NCBI GenBank assembly: GCA_030374735.1
Contig: JASCIV010000176.1
Location: forward strand, 1 to 34,621
Source of the DNA: Gracilaria caudata
Lineage: Eukaryota > Rhodophyta > Florideophyceae > Gracilariales > Gracilariaceae
Length of the DNA stretch: 34,621 nucleotides
Reading direction: 5' to 3'
The position numbers and the translations under genes are program-made. The notes beneath the pieces were generated by a model. It did no database searches, was not told where the DNA came from, and saw only the letters and a program-made list of their open reading frames with translations. Within the stretch, counting starts at the first letter, position 1; each line of letters opens with the position of its first letter. Shown one piece after another: positions 1-10,386 of the stretch.

Positions 1-1210
1 GAAGTGTACATATACTAGGTGCCATGCTATGGCGAGTACGAGCATCTATCTCATATTATTTAGCTTTTACTGATAGAGGTGCGCACATGAAAGCCAAATT
101 TGGATTTGGGTTTTTAGCTATTTGGCTCGGAAATGTAGCTTGACTGATAGACATGCTCTAATTGAGCTACAAGGGTAGATGTTCCTGTAAATGAGAGAAT
201 GAGAGAGAAACTCTCCGGGATTCAGTTTAGTAGCCTGCGCTATCATCCGTTTACATCCAGGGTCAGGTCTTGCCCTCTCTCTAAACCCTGTAATTATGAG
301 ATCCAGGTGCGCAATCTCCCCGTCAACCAAGTGCAAATGAAGCAGTAAAGACAAACATCGAGCCCCTTGAGCTGCTCATTGATGCCGCTCGGTTTTATTT
401 TGCGAAACGGCACTCGCTGTGGTTGAGTTTGCAGAGTCAACATGCCTGCATGAAGCCCAGAGTGTAGTTTGTCTCTCATGTAAATTCAAAGTTTCTGAAG
501 AAGCGATATCCCATTGAGAACTTTAGTGCGTCATTTCCTGTTCACGATTTGACATTCCAAACGATATCCTTTAGGATGAATTGATTGACGCAAATTTGTG
601 TGCGTCATCATCATCAATACGAGAAAGATCGAAAACAGAACAACTGGAGATCAAGTGTTTCCACCGCGCGAAAGAAACCAAGTACTGCTGCAGGATGGCG
701 GCATTGGCCAACTCTGAACTCTTTCACAAGGGGTTGAGGGGCTGAAGAAGATGTATGGGAGGACCGTGATGCAAGAATTTGTTCCTAGGATATCGCTTGG
801 GAACCGTACAAACTTCACGTTCCCACTTGTGGGAGCTCACCATCGAGATGTCGTGTGTTACGAAATCTTACGAAGGTTACGTCCTGTGTCAGAGACAAAA
901 AAACTCGTTGTCGACATTTTTCTTTGTCCTCCGTAGGTCGGGCTACTTCGGTATCACTTCGAACACCTCTCTGACGTGTCCATGTCGTAGACTCTATGAT
1001 ATGCGCATATTTATGCATATTGGGAGATAGAGATCATGATCCTATACAGTAGATATTGTTGCAGCAGATACTCCTCTCTTCGAGTAAGTTAAGTTGACAA
1101 CTGTGACGTTGTCTGAGAACGTTTCCTGACTCGCTTTGGTACCGAACGGATCTTGTTGTTGACGTCCGTGGTAATTCCAATATATCTTTCTCGACGTACT
1201 CTTTACGGAA
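1..1210. other. Gene-free left flank
   Basis: Only short open frames occur here and none resembles a known protein or keeps a plausible codon bias. Base composition is moderate. The last 200 bases, which include AT-rich stretches around 1000-1025, presumably hold the promoter and 5' UTR of the acyl-CoA synthetase-like gene that starts at 1211. I see no RNA gene or repeat. Confidence 0.6.
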
Positions 1211-2779
1211 ATGATTTCGAAAGACGAAGCGAAAGCTGCGATTTCCGGTCAAACTCTGCGAGAACTGCTACCGGCAAGTGAGGAGCCGGCGTTGATAACG
1301 TTTTCGTCAGCCAAGGATGCACCGCCAACCATAGCGCACACCTTGACCCATAAACGGCTTCGAACCATAGTCGCTCACTATGCTCCTCAGCTAAAGGAAA
1401 TACCACTCAACACTGCAGTTGCAATTGTGATGCCGAATGGGCTCCCGTTCGTAGTATCATTCCTGGCTATCACCAGCATTTCTCGCGTGGCCGCACCGCT
1501 CAATCCAGGATACACTGCCGACGAGTTCGAGTTTTATATTGAAGACGCAAAAGTTAAGGCTGTCATTGTTCAGAAAGACACGGCTGCAGATGCTCCGATT
1601 CGCGCCGCATGCTCCAAGCTAAAGGTATCTGTCATGGAATTCCCCGCAGATATCGTAGAAACTGCTCCTGAAACTGCTCCTGAACCGTCTGACGAGCCCA
1701 ACAAAGAGACCATTGGTCTCTTTCTACATACGTCCGGAACTACATCTCGTCCAAAAGGTGTGCCGCTGTCTCACGCAAATCTGATGTCGACTGTGCGAAA
1801 TGTGGCAGCGACGTATAAACTGAAATCGTCGGACCGTGGCTTACTAGTTATGCCACTGTTTCATGTGCATGGACTTATGGCTGGTTTGCTCACGCCTCTA
1901 GCAACCGGAGGAGCCGTAATAGTTCCTCCAGGGGGACGTTTCTCCGCCAGCAACTTCTGGCCTTGTCTCGTGGGTGGTGGGGGGAATTGGTTCACGGCTG
2001 TACCTACGATTCACCAGATTCTACTCGCCAGGGCCGAAAAAGACTGTCCAACTCCGATGCCGAAGCTACGCTTCATTCGAAGCTGCTCTGCCAGCCTTGC
2101 CCCTGCTGTGCTTGAAAACATGGAAAAGACTTTCTCAACAGTTGTATTGGAGGCATATGCGATGACTGAAGCGGCGCATCAAATGACAAGCAACCCACTC
2201 CCGGATGCCGGGCCCCGAAAGGCCGGCAGCGTCGGAGTGCCGCAGGGAGGAGTTTCACTGACTGTCAGAGATGAAAACGGGCTTGAAGTCAAGCCTGATG
2301 AGGTTGGGGAGGTTTGCGTTAAAGGTGAGAACGTCATGAAGGGCTACACTAACAGCGTGGCGAATGAAACTGCGTTTTTCGGTGAATGGTTCCGCACTGG
2401 TGATCAAGGTAAGCTAGACAGCGAGGGGTATTTAACCCTCACGGGAAGGATCAAAGAGCTTGTGAACCGTGGAGGTGAGAAGATTTCCCCGATTGAAGTT
2501 GACGCTGCACTGTTGGCGCATCCTGCAGTTGAGCAGGCCGTGTGTTTCGCTGTTCCAGATGAGAAGTATGGGGAGGAGGTAAACGCCGCCGTAATCTTGA
2601 AGAAAGATATGAAAGCGGATGACAAAGAGATCATTGACTTCTTAAAGGACAAAATTGCAGCTTTCAAGTTACCGAAGCGGCTGTTCTTCAGCGATGATCT
2701 ACCTAGGACAGCAACTGGTAAGATTCAGAGGCGAATTGTTGCGAAGCACTTTCTGGACAAGTTGAATGCTGGGGAATAG
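1211..2779 (+). CDS. Oxalate--CoA ligase-like acyl-activating enzyme (AAE3/Pcs60 type)
   Basis: A 522-residue single-exon member of the ANL (AMP-binding) superfamily, which activates a carboxylic acid with ATP and transfers it to CoA. All core motifs are visible: the AMP-binding loop HTSGTTSRPKG (about 173-183), the YAMTEAAHQM motif (316-325), the RTGD motif (395-398), the hinge GRIKELVNRGGEK (about 412-424) and the catalytic Lys504 in GKIQRR. The wording of the 316-325 motif, followed by TSNPLP, is characteristic of the AAE3/Pcs60 branch, whose studied plant and yeast members make oxalyl-CoA and start oxalate breakdown. Length fits that branch. The C-terminus has no SKL-type peroxisomal signal and there is no obvious transit peptide, so I infer a cytosolic enzyme. 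ATG 1211 is the first ATG in frame. Substrate specificity is inferred from family resemblance only. Confidence 0.9.
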   Translation: MISKDEAKAAISGQTLRELLPASEEPALITFSSAKDAPPTIAHTLTHKRLRTIVAHYAPQLKEIPLNTAVAIVMPNGLPFVVSFLAITSISRVAAPLNPGYTADEFEFYIEDAKVKAVIVQKDTAADAPIRAACSKLKVSVMEFPADIVETAPETAPEPSDEPNKETIGLFLHTSGTTSRPKGVPLSHANLMSTVRNVAATYKLKSSDRGLLVMPLFHVHGLMAGLLTPLATGGAVIVPPGGRFSASNFWPCLVGGGGNWFTAVPTIHQILLARAEKDCPTPMPKLRFIRSCSASLAPAVLENMEKTFSTVVLEAYAMTEAAHQMTSNPLPDAGPRKAGSVGVPQGGVSLTVRDENGLEVKPDEVGEVCVKGENVMKGYTNSVANETAFFGEWFRTGDQGKLDSEGYLTLTGRIKELVNRGGEKISPIEVDAALLAHPAVEQAVCFAVPDEKYGEEVNAAVILKKDMKADDKEIIDFLKDKIAAFKLPKRLFFSDDLPRTATGKIQRRIVAKHFLDKLNAGE

Positions 2780-3790
2780 TCGTCGAGGCGACAATGGTTC
2801 ATAAGCGTGTTGTGAAATGTCAAGATGTTCTGGGGAGATTTGTTACTATTGATTCAAGTGTCTGGAGGCTCTACCAGGTCAGAAGCCAATATCCGGACAA
2901 CCGTGATTGCCCTCGTGATCGAAAAACTACGAAATGCTTGTGACAATCCCAGGTTTCTGTACAAACCTGCAGTCCGGTATGGGTACTAAGGTTGTACGGA
3001 GTAGACTATTGTCAAGTTGCTTTTGCTCTATTATGCATAGCACTATTTAAACAATATTTGCTTTCCATGATTCAAAAGAGGCTTCAACAGACGATGCTTA
3101 AGGGTTCCCACTGGACTGTTGTTCGATATTAGAACGATGACGTAGAATATGTCGCTATAGACCAAAGGATAGGGATGCAAAGCTACGGAATTTTCCTTGA
3201 AGCTCTCGCTGTTCTTTATTGATACGCTCTACAATTCATATCAAGCTCGTTGAACTCTTGAGAAATTGCGACAAGCTGAACTAATAATGGTCATCCTCAG
3301 CTTGTTAGCTCTTCATTCACTTTACCCTTGTACGTGCAACCGTGATCACGGTGGCTTGTAGGAGGGAAGGATGATGATCACTTTTTTGGGGAGTAGCGAG
3401 AACGAGATCCAGATTTCCAAAAAAAGGGCCCTCAGCGCACAATTTGGTAGGCCGCACTGCCGAATGCTGAAATGGGAACGTTCAATGCAAGATAGAGCTT
3501 CAACAGAACCCGACGTCGGCGTGCTAATCACAGTTTGCATCAATGCAACCTTCACTGCGGCTGTCTGAGGTCACCGTTAGCCATTCACACTAGATAATCG
3601 ACGCACCGCGTCCACATGTAAGCCTGTTGCCTTTGTTCTGCCGGGCTTCCAGAGGAGTCAATTTACGGAATCAATCTGAACTTTCGCTACCAATGGTTAT
3701 TCACTCACAAACCTGACTGGCAAAGACAAACCGGTGTGAGCCATATTGTACGGCTATCTTCTTGTGACAATACTGAGAAATTGTATCAGT
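2780..3790. other. Gene-free interval between acyl-CoA synthetase and PPR genes
   Basis: About 1 kb with moderate GC. It must contain the 3' UTR of the upstream gene and the promoter of the PPR gene. Short frames (for example 3371-3568, +) do not look like proteins. I see no RNA gene, repeat or mobile element. Confidence 0.6.
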
Positions 3791-5842
3791 ATGCGTGGCA
3801 GACCAAGGGGACATAATCTCAAGTCCAGCTTCGTGCCCAACTGCTTGCAGTTTCAACCGAGCATACAACCTTGGATCCATCAGAGCGAGCAATGGAAATG
3901 GTTGTCTTCTTCAATGTCTTCGTTTCAATCACATATCTCAAAATGCGAACTTCAGCCCAGTAACCTGTCTTCTTTCCGGCAAGGTTCTCCGGCCTTTGTG
4001 AGATATATTCGAAATGATGTGACTATATCCCCCTTTGTGGCCACTAAAACATTTCCATCGCAGCCAATTGCTACAATTGGAAAACAGAGAACAGCCTTGG
4101 GTCCAGGCGAAGTGTCTAATGCGAGGAAGGACACTGTGCGGATGGAGGGTACGAGAAACAGCAAGAGAAAGGGTTTCTTGTTCAACTCATCAGCTGAAAG
4201 GTCACGAAGTCCTAGAGCAGCGAATGACGCGAAAAAGGATATCACCAGCTCTAGATTTGTAGAAGGCAGACAAGGGCACAGTGCCTTTCGGAGCTCTTCT
4301 CAAACTGCGACTGGAATAGCCGGAAACGGGAAACATGGTGAGATGAATGTGAAACACGTACTACTCAGGGGAAGCCAATCAGAAAAGAACGAAATGATGC
4401 AGTTGCTGCGAGAAGGAAAGAAGTCTTTGTCGCTGCATGAGTTGAATGAGATCGTAACGTCCTTAAGTCGTCAAAAACGATATAATGAAGCTTTGTCTGT
4501 GGTGGAATTGACAGAGCGAAAGCCACTAAGTGACCTCCTCACCATATCCAAGTCTGTAAAGGCATATACAATCATGATTAATCTGTATGGTAGGGCAGGG
4601 CAACTCGACCGGGCGTTTTCTGTCTTTCGAAGCATGTTTCGGAAGGGCATTCAACCTAACGTGGTTACGTACAACGCAATGATCGCCGCATGTTCAAGAA
4701 ATCAGGCACCAGATCTGGCGGCTGAGATTTATGAAGAAATGAAGGAAAGCGGACTGAAGCCAGATAAGTTCACTTTTGGTACGCTGATTGACCTAAGCGC
4801 AAAACGTGGGGATGTGGAACTGGCTTTTGATCTATCCCGTCAAATGTCTGTGGACGGTGTGGCAAAGGACCAAACAATCTTTTCGGCTCTGATAGAGGCG
4901 TGTGGACGAGCAGGGCAGCCGGACCGGGCGTTTCAGGTATATGAAAGTATGAAGAAGGTGGGCATTTGGCCGAACTTGGTCGTATTTTCTGTTCTTATCG
5001 ATATCTGTGCCGCGGCGCGGAATCCGGAGCGTGCCTTTAATCTCTTCGCCGAAGCTCGACACTGGGGCTTTCAGAAACCAAATGTCGTTGTGTACACAGC
5101 ACTAATAGATGCTTGTGCTAAGGGAGGGTGGCCCGAAGAAGCTGAACTAGTTCTAAAGACCATGATTGAAGAGCAGGTGAAACCAAATCACATCACTTTT
5201 GGGACATTGATCGACGGATGGGCGAGGAAGGGCGAGTTTGACAAAGCGTTTGACGTCCTGAGAAGAATGGAGGAAGAGCACGATATCAAACCAAATGCGA
5301 TCCTTATTGGGGGTTTAATAGACGCATGTCGTCGATATCGTCAGTGCACTAGAGTTAAGAAGTTGTGGAATGTTATAGTGAGATATAATATCAAGCCTTC
5401 GCGCCTGTATTACCCTGGTCTCATCGGAATGGCAGTCAGTGCTGGGGAATTACAAATAGCATGTGCTATTGTTCTACATGCATACGCTCGTGGAAATCTG
5501 CGACGTGTGTCTTTCAGTAGTGAAGTCCCGGCATTACATGCGACGGCTTGCGCGCTAATCTACCTTCGACATGAGCTCAATGTCAATGATGGAGCAACCG
5601 TCTCCGAAGAAACTGAGAACATCGCTGAACGTTTGCACGTGGTATTTGAGTCTGTACCGATGACAAACGAGCAGATGGATGCAGTACCGGCTTCCGAGGC
5701 ACGCGATATTTGCATATCTTGGGGTGATCCTGAGGGTGAAGAGGGTGGCCATCCCACGTATCGCCAGCGGCCACCTAAGGGCAAAACAAATCATGGCGGC
5801 CGTCAACGCTCGGTGTCTAATACGGCAACCGAAGACATATGA
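3791..5842 (+). CDS. P-class pentatricopeptide repeat (PPR) protein, predicted organellar
   Basis: A 683-residue single-exon protein. I start it at ATG 3791: the frame is open 45 bases further up but only from a TTG, and a TGA lies just before that. Residues 1 to about 200 are basic, Ser/Arg-rich and low in complexity, consistent with a plastid or mitochondrial transit peptide plus a disordered linker. About residues 255-536 form eight consecutive 35-36-residue P-type PPR motifs (openings such as AYTIMI, TYNAMIAA, VYTALIDA), with a possible degenerate ninth directly after. There is no E, DYW or SMR domain. PPR proteins bind single-stranded organellar RNA, one base per motif, and act in its processing, stability or translation. 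The C-terminal 100 or so residues are acidic, then basic, and unassigned. It ends about 330 bp from the convergent RGP1 gene. The target transcript is unknown. Confidence 0.9.
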   Translation: MRGRPRGHNLKSSFVPNCLQFQPSIQPWIHQSEQWKWLSSSMSSFQSHISKCELQPSNLSSFRQGSPAFVRYIRNDVTISPFVATKTFPSQPIATIGKQRTALGPGEVSNARKDTVRMEGTRNSKRKGFLFNSSAERSRSPRAANDAKKDITSSRFVEGRQGHSAFRSSSQTATGIAGNGKHGEMNVKHVLLRGSQSEKNEMMQLLREGKKSLSLHELNEIVTSLSRQKRYNEALSVVELTERKPLSDLLTISKSVKAYTIMINLYGRAGQLDRAFSVFRSMFRKGIQPNVVTYNAMIAACSRNQAPDLAAEIYEEMKESGLKPDKFTFGTLIDLSAKRGDVELAFDLSRQMSVDGVAKDQTIFSALIEACGRAGQPDRAFQVYESMKKVGIWPNLVVFSVLIDICAAARNPERAFNLFAEARHWGFQKPNVVVYTALIDACAKGGWPEEAELVLKTMIEEQVKPNHITFGTLIDGWARKGEFDKAFDVLRRMEEEHDIKPNAILIGGLIDACRRYRQCTRVKKLWNVIVRYNIKPSRLYYPGLIGMAVSAGELQIACAIVLHAYARGNLRRVSFSSEVPALHATACALIYLRHELNVNDGATVSEETENIAERLHVVFESVPMTNEQMDAVPASEARDICISWGDPEGEEGGHPTYRQRPPKGKTNHGGRQRSVSNTATEDI

Positions 5843-6171
5843 TGAGCGCAATGGTCGCTCTAGACTTGCTTGTTGACACAACGGTAGTCTTACCGGAAAG
5901 CTAACGCTCACAGTTCGGCACGGTGCATCAACCCACATCGGCGATAATCTAGATTGACGGCCCTCCGGTTGCGAAAACTATCCCTGGATTCTCATATACC
6001 GTATCCATAGCAGGTGCAGTATTCTGATCTCACATGAGCTCCGGGTTCAAATTTGTGAGACATGGAAAGCAGATGAGAAGTTCAAAAAGACAAGTCATGT
6101 CTTTTGAATACAAACGTTTTTGCGATCCGTATCTATCCCGTGGGATTCTCAGTTTTTGACTCTCTTTGTCA
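5843..6171. other. Convergent intergenic region (PPR / RGP1)
   Basis: Shared 3' flanks of two convergent genes. The open frames here are antisense continuations and are not credible. I see no terminator-like structure or RNA gene. Confidence 0.6.
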
Positions 6172-7785
6172 CTACGGTCCGTCTGCAACATGCACAAGCT
6201 TCGCTGAACTCTTAGTTCCCCATTGAGACCCGGACTGACCGCTGATAATAATAGGCAAAGTCCATTTCAAGACATCAACGTTTTCTTGTGGAAGATGTGT
6301 CCAATTGTGGGGGTCCTCTCCAGGCCATGGTCCACCTTCCCAGCCCATTTCGACCTCGTCTGTAACACCGTTCTCAGTTATATGGACACGGTTTAGAAGG
6401 GGCTGAACGTCGTCATCTCCCGCGACATGGTGGGAGGCAGCCCCGTTCGCTCGATGTCTCCCTCTAGATTGCGGAATAAGGAACACGAAGTGCAGCAACC
6501 ATCTTACCGAGACGACGCTTGTCGTAAACGATGGTGGGGCGTCATGAGGAATCGAGAAAGTTATAGAAGTATTCTTGCAAGACATAACGAATTCACCATG
6601 CTCTCCGTAAATCTTTCGAAAAACGACGCCTTGATCGGTACTTGACTGTGTGTTTTGTCCTACGGCGTATTCAGGATTCACAACCTCGTGTGCCTCTAAA
6701 CGAGCTCCTAGACGATAGCAAGGCCTGTCTCCTTGAAAATGGAATATAGCAGACAATGTGTCACCTAGATGATGAACCTTCTTCGAAAGATAAAGACGAG
6801 CAATAGAATGATTGCCTTGGGTAATGGCATACACCGGGATTACGTTTCGTTTTCTTGCGCGCTTCTTTTCGATGTCCATGCCTGGTCGAGGAGTAGGCAA
6901 AACTGGTAGCTCTCGCAAATTAGACAATGTACGATGATCGTTTGTAAGCGGATTATTCTTGTTAACGTCTTCGTTGTAAGGTGTCAATCTGCCATTCAAA
7001 GAAAGAGCCAATGCAATTTCGATATCATCTGGAGGTGCACCCTTCAACAAACTTGCAGACATGCTAAGCGCTGTGGTTTCCTTCTCTTCCAGAAAGGAAT
7101 TGGAGAAAGGACCCACTCCCTGTGGCGTGGGGACAGGGACAACCATTCTAGCACGGCTCTCATCCTTTGCTGTTCCGCCCGGCGTAACAATCCTGAACGG
7201 AACGCGAATTAGCTTGGGGGCCTTCTCGTCTGGGAACTTGACGACAATATGAAGAGCATATGCATACCTGACTGCAACGCCTCGAAAAGTTGGGGGAACA
7301 GTCTCAGGTAAGACGCACTCTACATGAAAACACACGCGCGAACCAGGGGTCAATTGTTCCCTTTCGCACACAACAAGCGGAGCGGAACGAAAGATGACTC
7401 CGGAATGACCTGGTCGTCCGCCACCGCCGATCAAATTGGCATCCGAAAGAGCCGCGGACCAGGGGTATGGATGGCTCTCTTCCTGTGCCGGTACGTATAA
7501 GACGCGCGGTGAATGCGAGGACGCAACCGGTTTGCACAGATGGTTATCCAATGTGTGGCGCGACGAGTTGGCGTGTGCCTGAGATTTGAGCCAGGAGCGG
7601 TCAGTGGACCAGCGACCGCTTACTTCACATACTATGTATTCCACGCGATTCGAGCGGGAAAGCTCAGCTCGAGGCCGTCGCAAAGAGTCCGCGTGGAGTG
7701 TAATTGTGGCTCGCAACGACGATCCAGGAACGAACGAGGGAGATAGCGTGTGAGCAGATACAGTTATGGTGGATGGAACGGTCAT
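6172..7785 (-). CDS. RGP1: RGP1 family protein, subunit of the Ric1-Rgp1 Rab6/Ypt6 GEF
   Basis: A 537-residue single-exon protein with the arrestin-like beta-sandwich pattern of the Rgp1 family. Recognisable stretches are LPETVPPTFRGVAVRYAY (about 160-177), the PPDDIEIALALSLNGR block (about 255-270), the LGDTLSAIFHF and CYRLGARLEAHE segments (about 335-360), and SIPHDAPPSFTTSVVSVRW near 410-430. In yeast and animals Rgp1 pairs with Ric1 at the Golgi and activates Ypt6/Rab6, which drives retrograde traffic from endosomes to the trans-Golgi. A conserved role here is inference. ATG 7785 is the natural start: the protein begins directly with the first beta strands and has no signal peptide. The gap of about 2.6 kb upstream leaves its promoter isolated from other genes. 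An arrestin-like protein of another subfamily is the alternative, but the PPDDIEIALALS block favours Rgp1. Confidence 0.83.
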   Translation of the reverse strand: MTVPSTITVSAHTLSPSFVPGSSLRATITLHADSLRRPRAELSRSNRVEYIVCEVSGRWSTDRSWLKSQAHANSSRHTLDNHLCKPVASSHSPRVLYVPAQEESHPYPWSAALSDANLIGGGGRPGHSGVIFRSAPLVVCEREQLTPGSRVCFHVECVLPETVPPTFRGVAVRYAYALHIVVKFPDEKAPKLIRVPFRIVTPGGTAKDESRARMVVPVPTPQGVGPFSNSFLEEKETTALSMSASLLKGAPPDDIEIALALSLNGRLTPYNEDVNKNNPLTNDHRTLSNLRELPVLPTPRPGMDIEKKRARKRNVIPVYAITQGNHSIARLYLSKKVHHLGDTLSAIFHFQGDRPCYRLGARLEAHEVVNPEYAVGQNTQSSTDQGVVFRKIYGEHGEFVMSCKNTSITFSIPHDAPPSFTTSVVSVRWLLHFVFLIPQSRGRHRANGAASHHVAGDDDVQPLLNRVHITENGVTDEVEMGWEGGPWPGEDPHNWTHLPQENVDVLKWTLPIIISGQSGSQWGTKSSAKLVHVADGP

Positions 7786-10386
7786 GTCGAAGTGAGCAAA
7801 ATCTGGAAGATGTCGTGGGGCACGAGGCGGAAGTTAAGGATGAAGCAATGGATGAGCTGCGGTCGAGTGCTTGGATATCTAGAGAGCAGCTGAATTCAGC
7901 TCGACGATGGGCGTGCGCGGGTGCAGGGCACGGAGAGTGCACTCTACGGGGGTGGGTAGATGGCGCGCGAGTGCGAGCAAAAAAGGTGCTCGCAACAGAA
8001 AGCTGATTGGCCGCGCGCACCCACGAGAAAACGCGGTGTTTGTCTGTACACGACCGAGCTGCTGCGATCATCTTCTTCTCCTCCCGAGCCATGCGACTGA
8101 TCACCATTCGCCTCGCTTGATTGCTAAGCCGTACCGTCGCAACCTTACACACAGCGCATCTGAATCAACGCCACGCCTTTGGACGCGCCTCGAAAATGAG
8201 AGCCAGCGATGTGTTGAGAAACACAAAACTGTCAGTCAAGTTGATCCGCAGCACCATCGGGCGACCGCCCACGCAAAGAACCATTGTTCGAGTACGTTGA
8301 ACTGTCCCGCACGTCACATGTTCGCTCTCAACGCTAACAGCGCTTGCTTGTGCTTGATGCTACTACCGCCTGTTAGCAACTGGGATTTAGAAAATTGAAC
8401 CAAACTACCGTGCATGAAGACGGCCCACGCGTGTGGGGTATGCTCGAGAAAGTCATCCATCTTGTGAAGATTGAGAGAATACATGCTCAAGACGTTCCGC
8501 AAAGAGCACTCTAACGGTAATGCTTGAGCCATCCAAAGTCGATCTATCTCTGCTGAGTCACGCCCTCATGTTTCTAAGCCCGCCATATGCTGTTCAGTGC
8601 TTCTGGGTTTAGGGCTTTGGAGGGGCTGTTCAAGTTCGAACCCCACGACAATGCGACTCGAGGGACTTGCCTTTTTCTCTTGCGAAACAAGTTGTGCCTA
8701 AAGCAACTGTTAATGTGCAGACCCACTTCATCCTCGTTTCGACGTTTCCAGGGATACACAGATGTTTGCTCTAGTATGACAACGTCTCTGTCACGTTCTC
8801 AAGCATCGAGTTAACCCAGCCGTATCATTATTTGTTCCGTATGCATTCAGTAGTTTAAAGGGCCGCACAGGTTGCGAGTATGTAACCTGAGCAAGTGTCA
8901 CTCCGAACAGCTTTTTTTTTTGCTTCTTTCTTCTGTCCGGCCTCGATGTAAATGAACCCTTAGGGTTTACTACGAATTCGCAGTCGCTTTTGAATCAAGT
9001 TCGCTCTCGGTCGACCTCGGAAATATGCCCGTACTGTTTTCTTTTCGTCTCACGTCCTCGCGTTCAGAGCCTGTTCCCTACAGCTGCCAACGAAGGAGGT
9101 CCGTTTTGGGCGCGCGATAAACACCAGACGTCTGACATCATGAAATTCCTCCATCAAGTGCACAGCTTTCCAACCTGAGAAGCAGTGCGAGAGCCTTTTC
9201 GCACAGAGAAACCGAGTTTCGAAACGCCGCAAATCTTCTGTCGTTCCGTAGAAATGAGATTGGTAGCAGCCCCAACATGATTATGCTTCGAGGAATGGGC
9301 TTTATCGCTGCACCTGAAGCGCATCACTGGTTGCCGGAATATAGCTCTGGGCACTCTCCATTTGTGGCTGCACATGTGCGAAGCAGTGACCCGCTCCGGC
9401 TCCGCCAAATTCTACTACAAGCACCATCACGCGCGCTTGTACGTTAGTCGGTGGCGCAGACTCGCGCGAAAGCTATGTATGTGAGCCAATCATTCACAAT
9501 AGCTTCGCACACCTTCGAGATCATATTGGACAACTCATCACTAACTTTGAAACTGAAACGCATCGCTCTTGCCATGAATTATCATGCAAAAGGTGTTTCA
9601 GTGGCTATTGCAACCAGCACTGCATCGGTAATTCCCTTCCCTTGTACACTGCTACTGTACCTACCGTCACCGACGGGAACAACTGCTTGGAAATCTCCGT
9701 CACTGCCGGCGTCACCTAACCAAGAACAGGAACTGTGCGTGTTTGTGTGTCTATGAACAGGGTTTTTTTTATGGATGTCATGCTGAGCCTCTTACCAGGA
9801 CAAGGAAACTTGTGAAAGAATAAACACTTCTTGCACGAAGCAAGAAAACAAGGAAATAACGAATAGACTGAGGATCCACGTCTGCAGAAAAGAAAAACAC
9901 AAAACGCTCGCACGGTCGACAAACACGACAACAAAGCAAACTCAGGTGTTGGTTGAAAGGCATCCATATACAACATAAATCCAACAGCAACTTTCCATAA
10001 CAAAACAGTTGCGTCCCCTAATCACTTCGTGAAGGAAAAGAATAAACCTAACTACTTGGTGCACACGAACAGATCTTCCTCTTCCGTCTCATCCCACTTC
10101 TTCTTATACATACATCTACAGAAAAAGGGGAAAAAAAACAAAACAGAAGCTATAGAAAAGCAAAAGAAGCCGTGCAAATTCGCGTAAGCAGCGGTGCACA
10201 GACGGAAGGTTAACGATGGCCAGCTTCCAGTTTCAGAGCCATAAAAGAAAGGAAAAGAAGCATTCCATACCATCAGCAAGACGCGCGCGTTCACCATTTC
10301 CATCGGCAATGCTGCCCATCGCATGTCAACAATCCCGCATGCCACAGCAGCATAGAAAAGTTGAGGCGGAACAAATGCACTCGGCA
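7786..10386. other. Long gene-poor interval
   Basis: About 2.6 kb between the RGP1 start and the Tul1-like stop. The longest frames (7907-8398 +, 10052-10456 -) are rich in Arg, Ser and His or Phe and Cys, and look like no protein family. The right-hand 450 bases or so are A-rich on the plus strand and are probably the 3' UTR of the Tul1-like gene. T-runs lie at about 8912-8921 and 9763-9770. I see no tRNA, rRNA or convincing transposon. A spliced or non-coding gene cannot be excluded by eye. Confidence 0.5.

Noticed and set aside
7907..8398. 163-codon plus-strand frame upstream of RGP1
   Set aside because: His/Arg/Ser/Cys-rich with no domain; looks like promoter sequence read by chance.
8600..8670. 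TTCGAACCCC resembling a tRNA T arm
   Set aside because: The five-base T stem does not pair and no D arm or acceptor stem is present.
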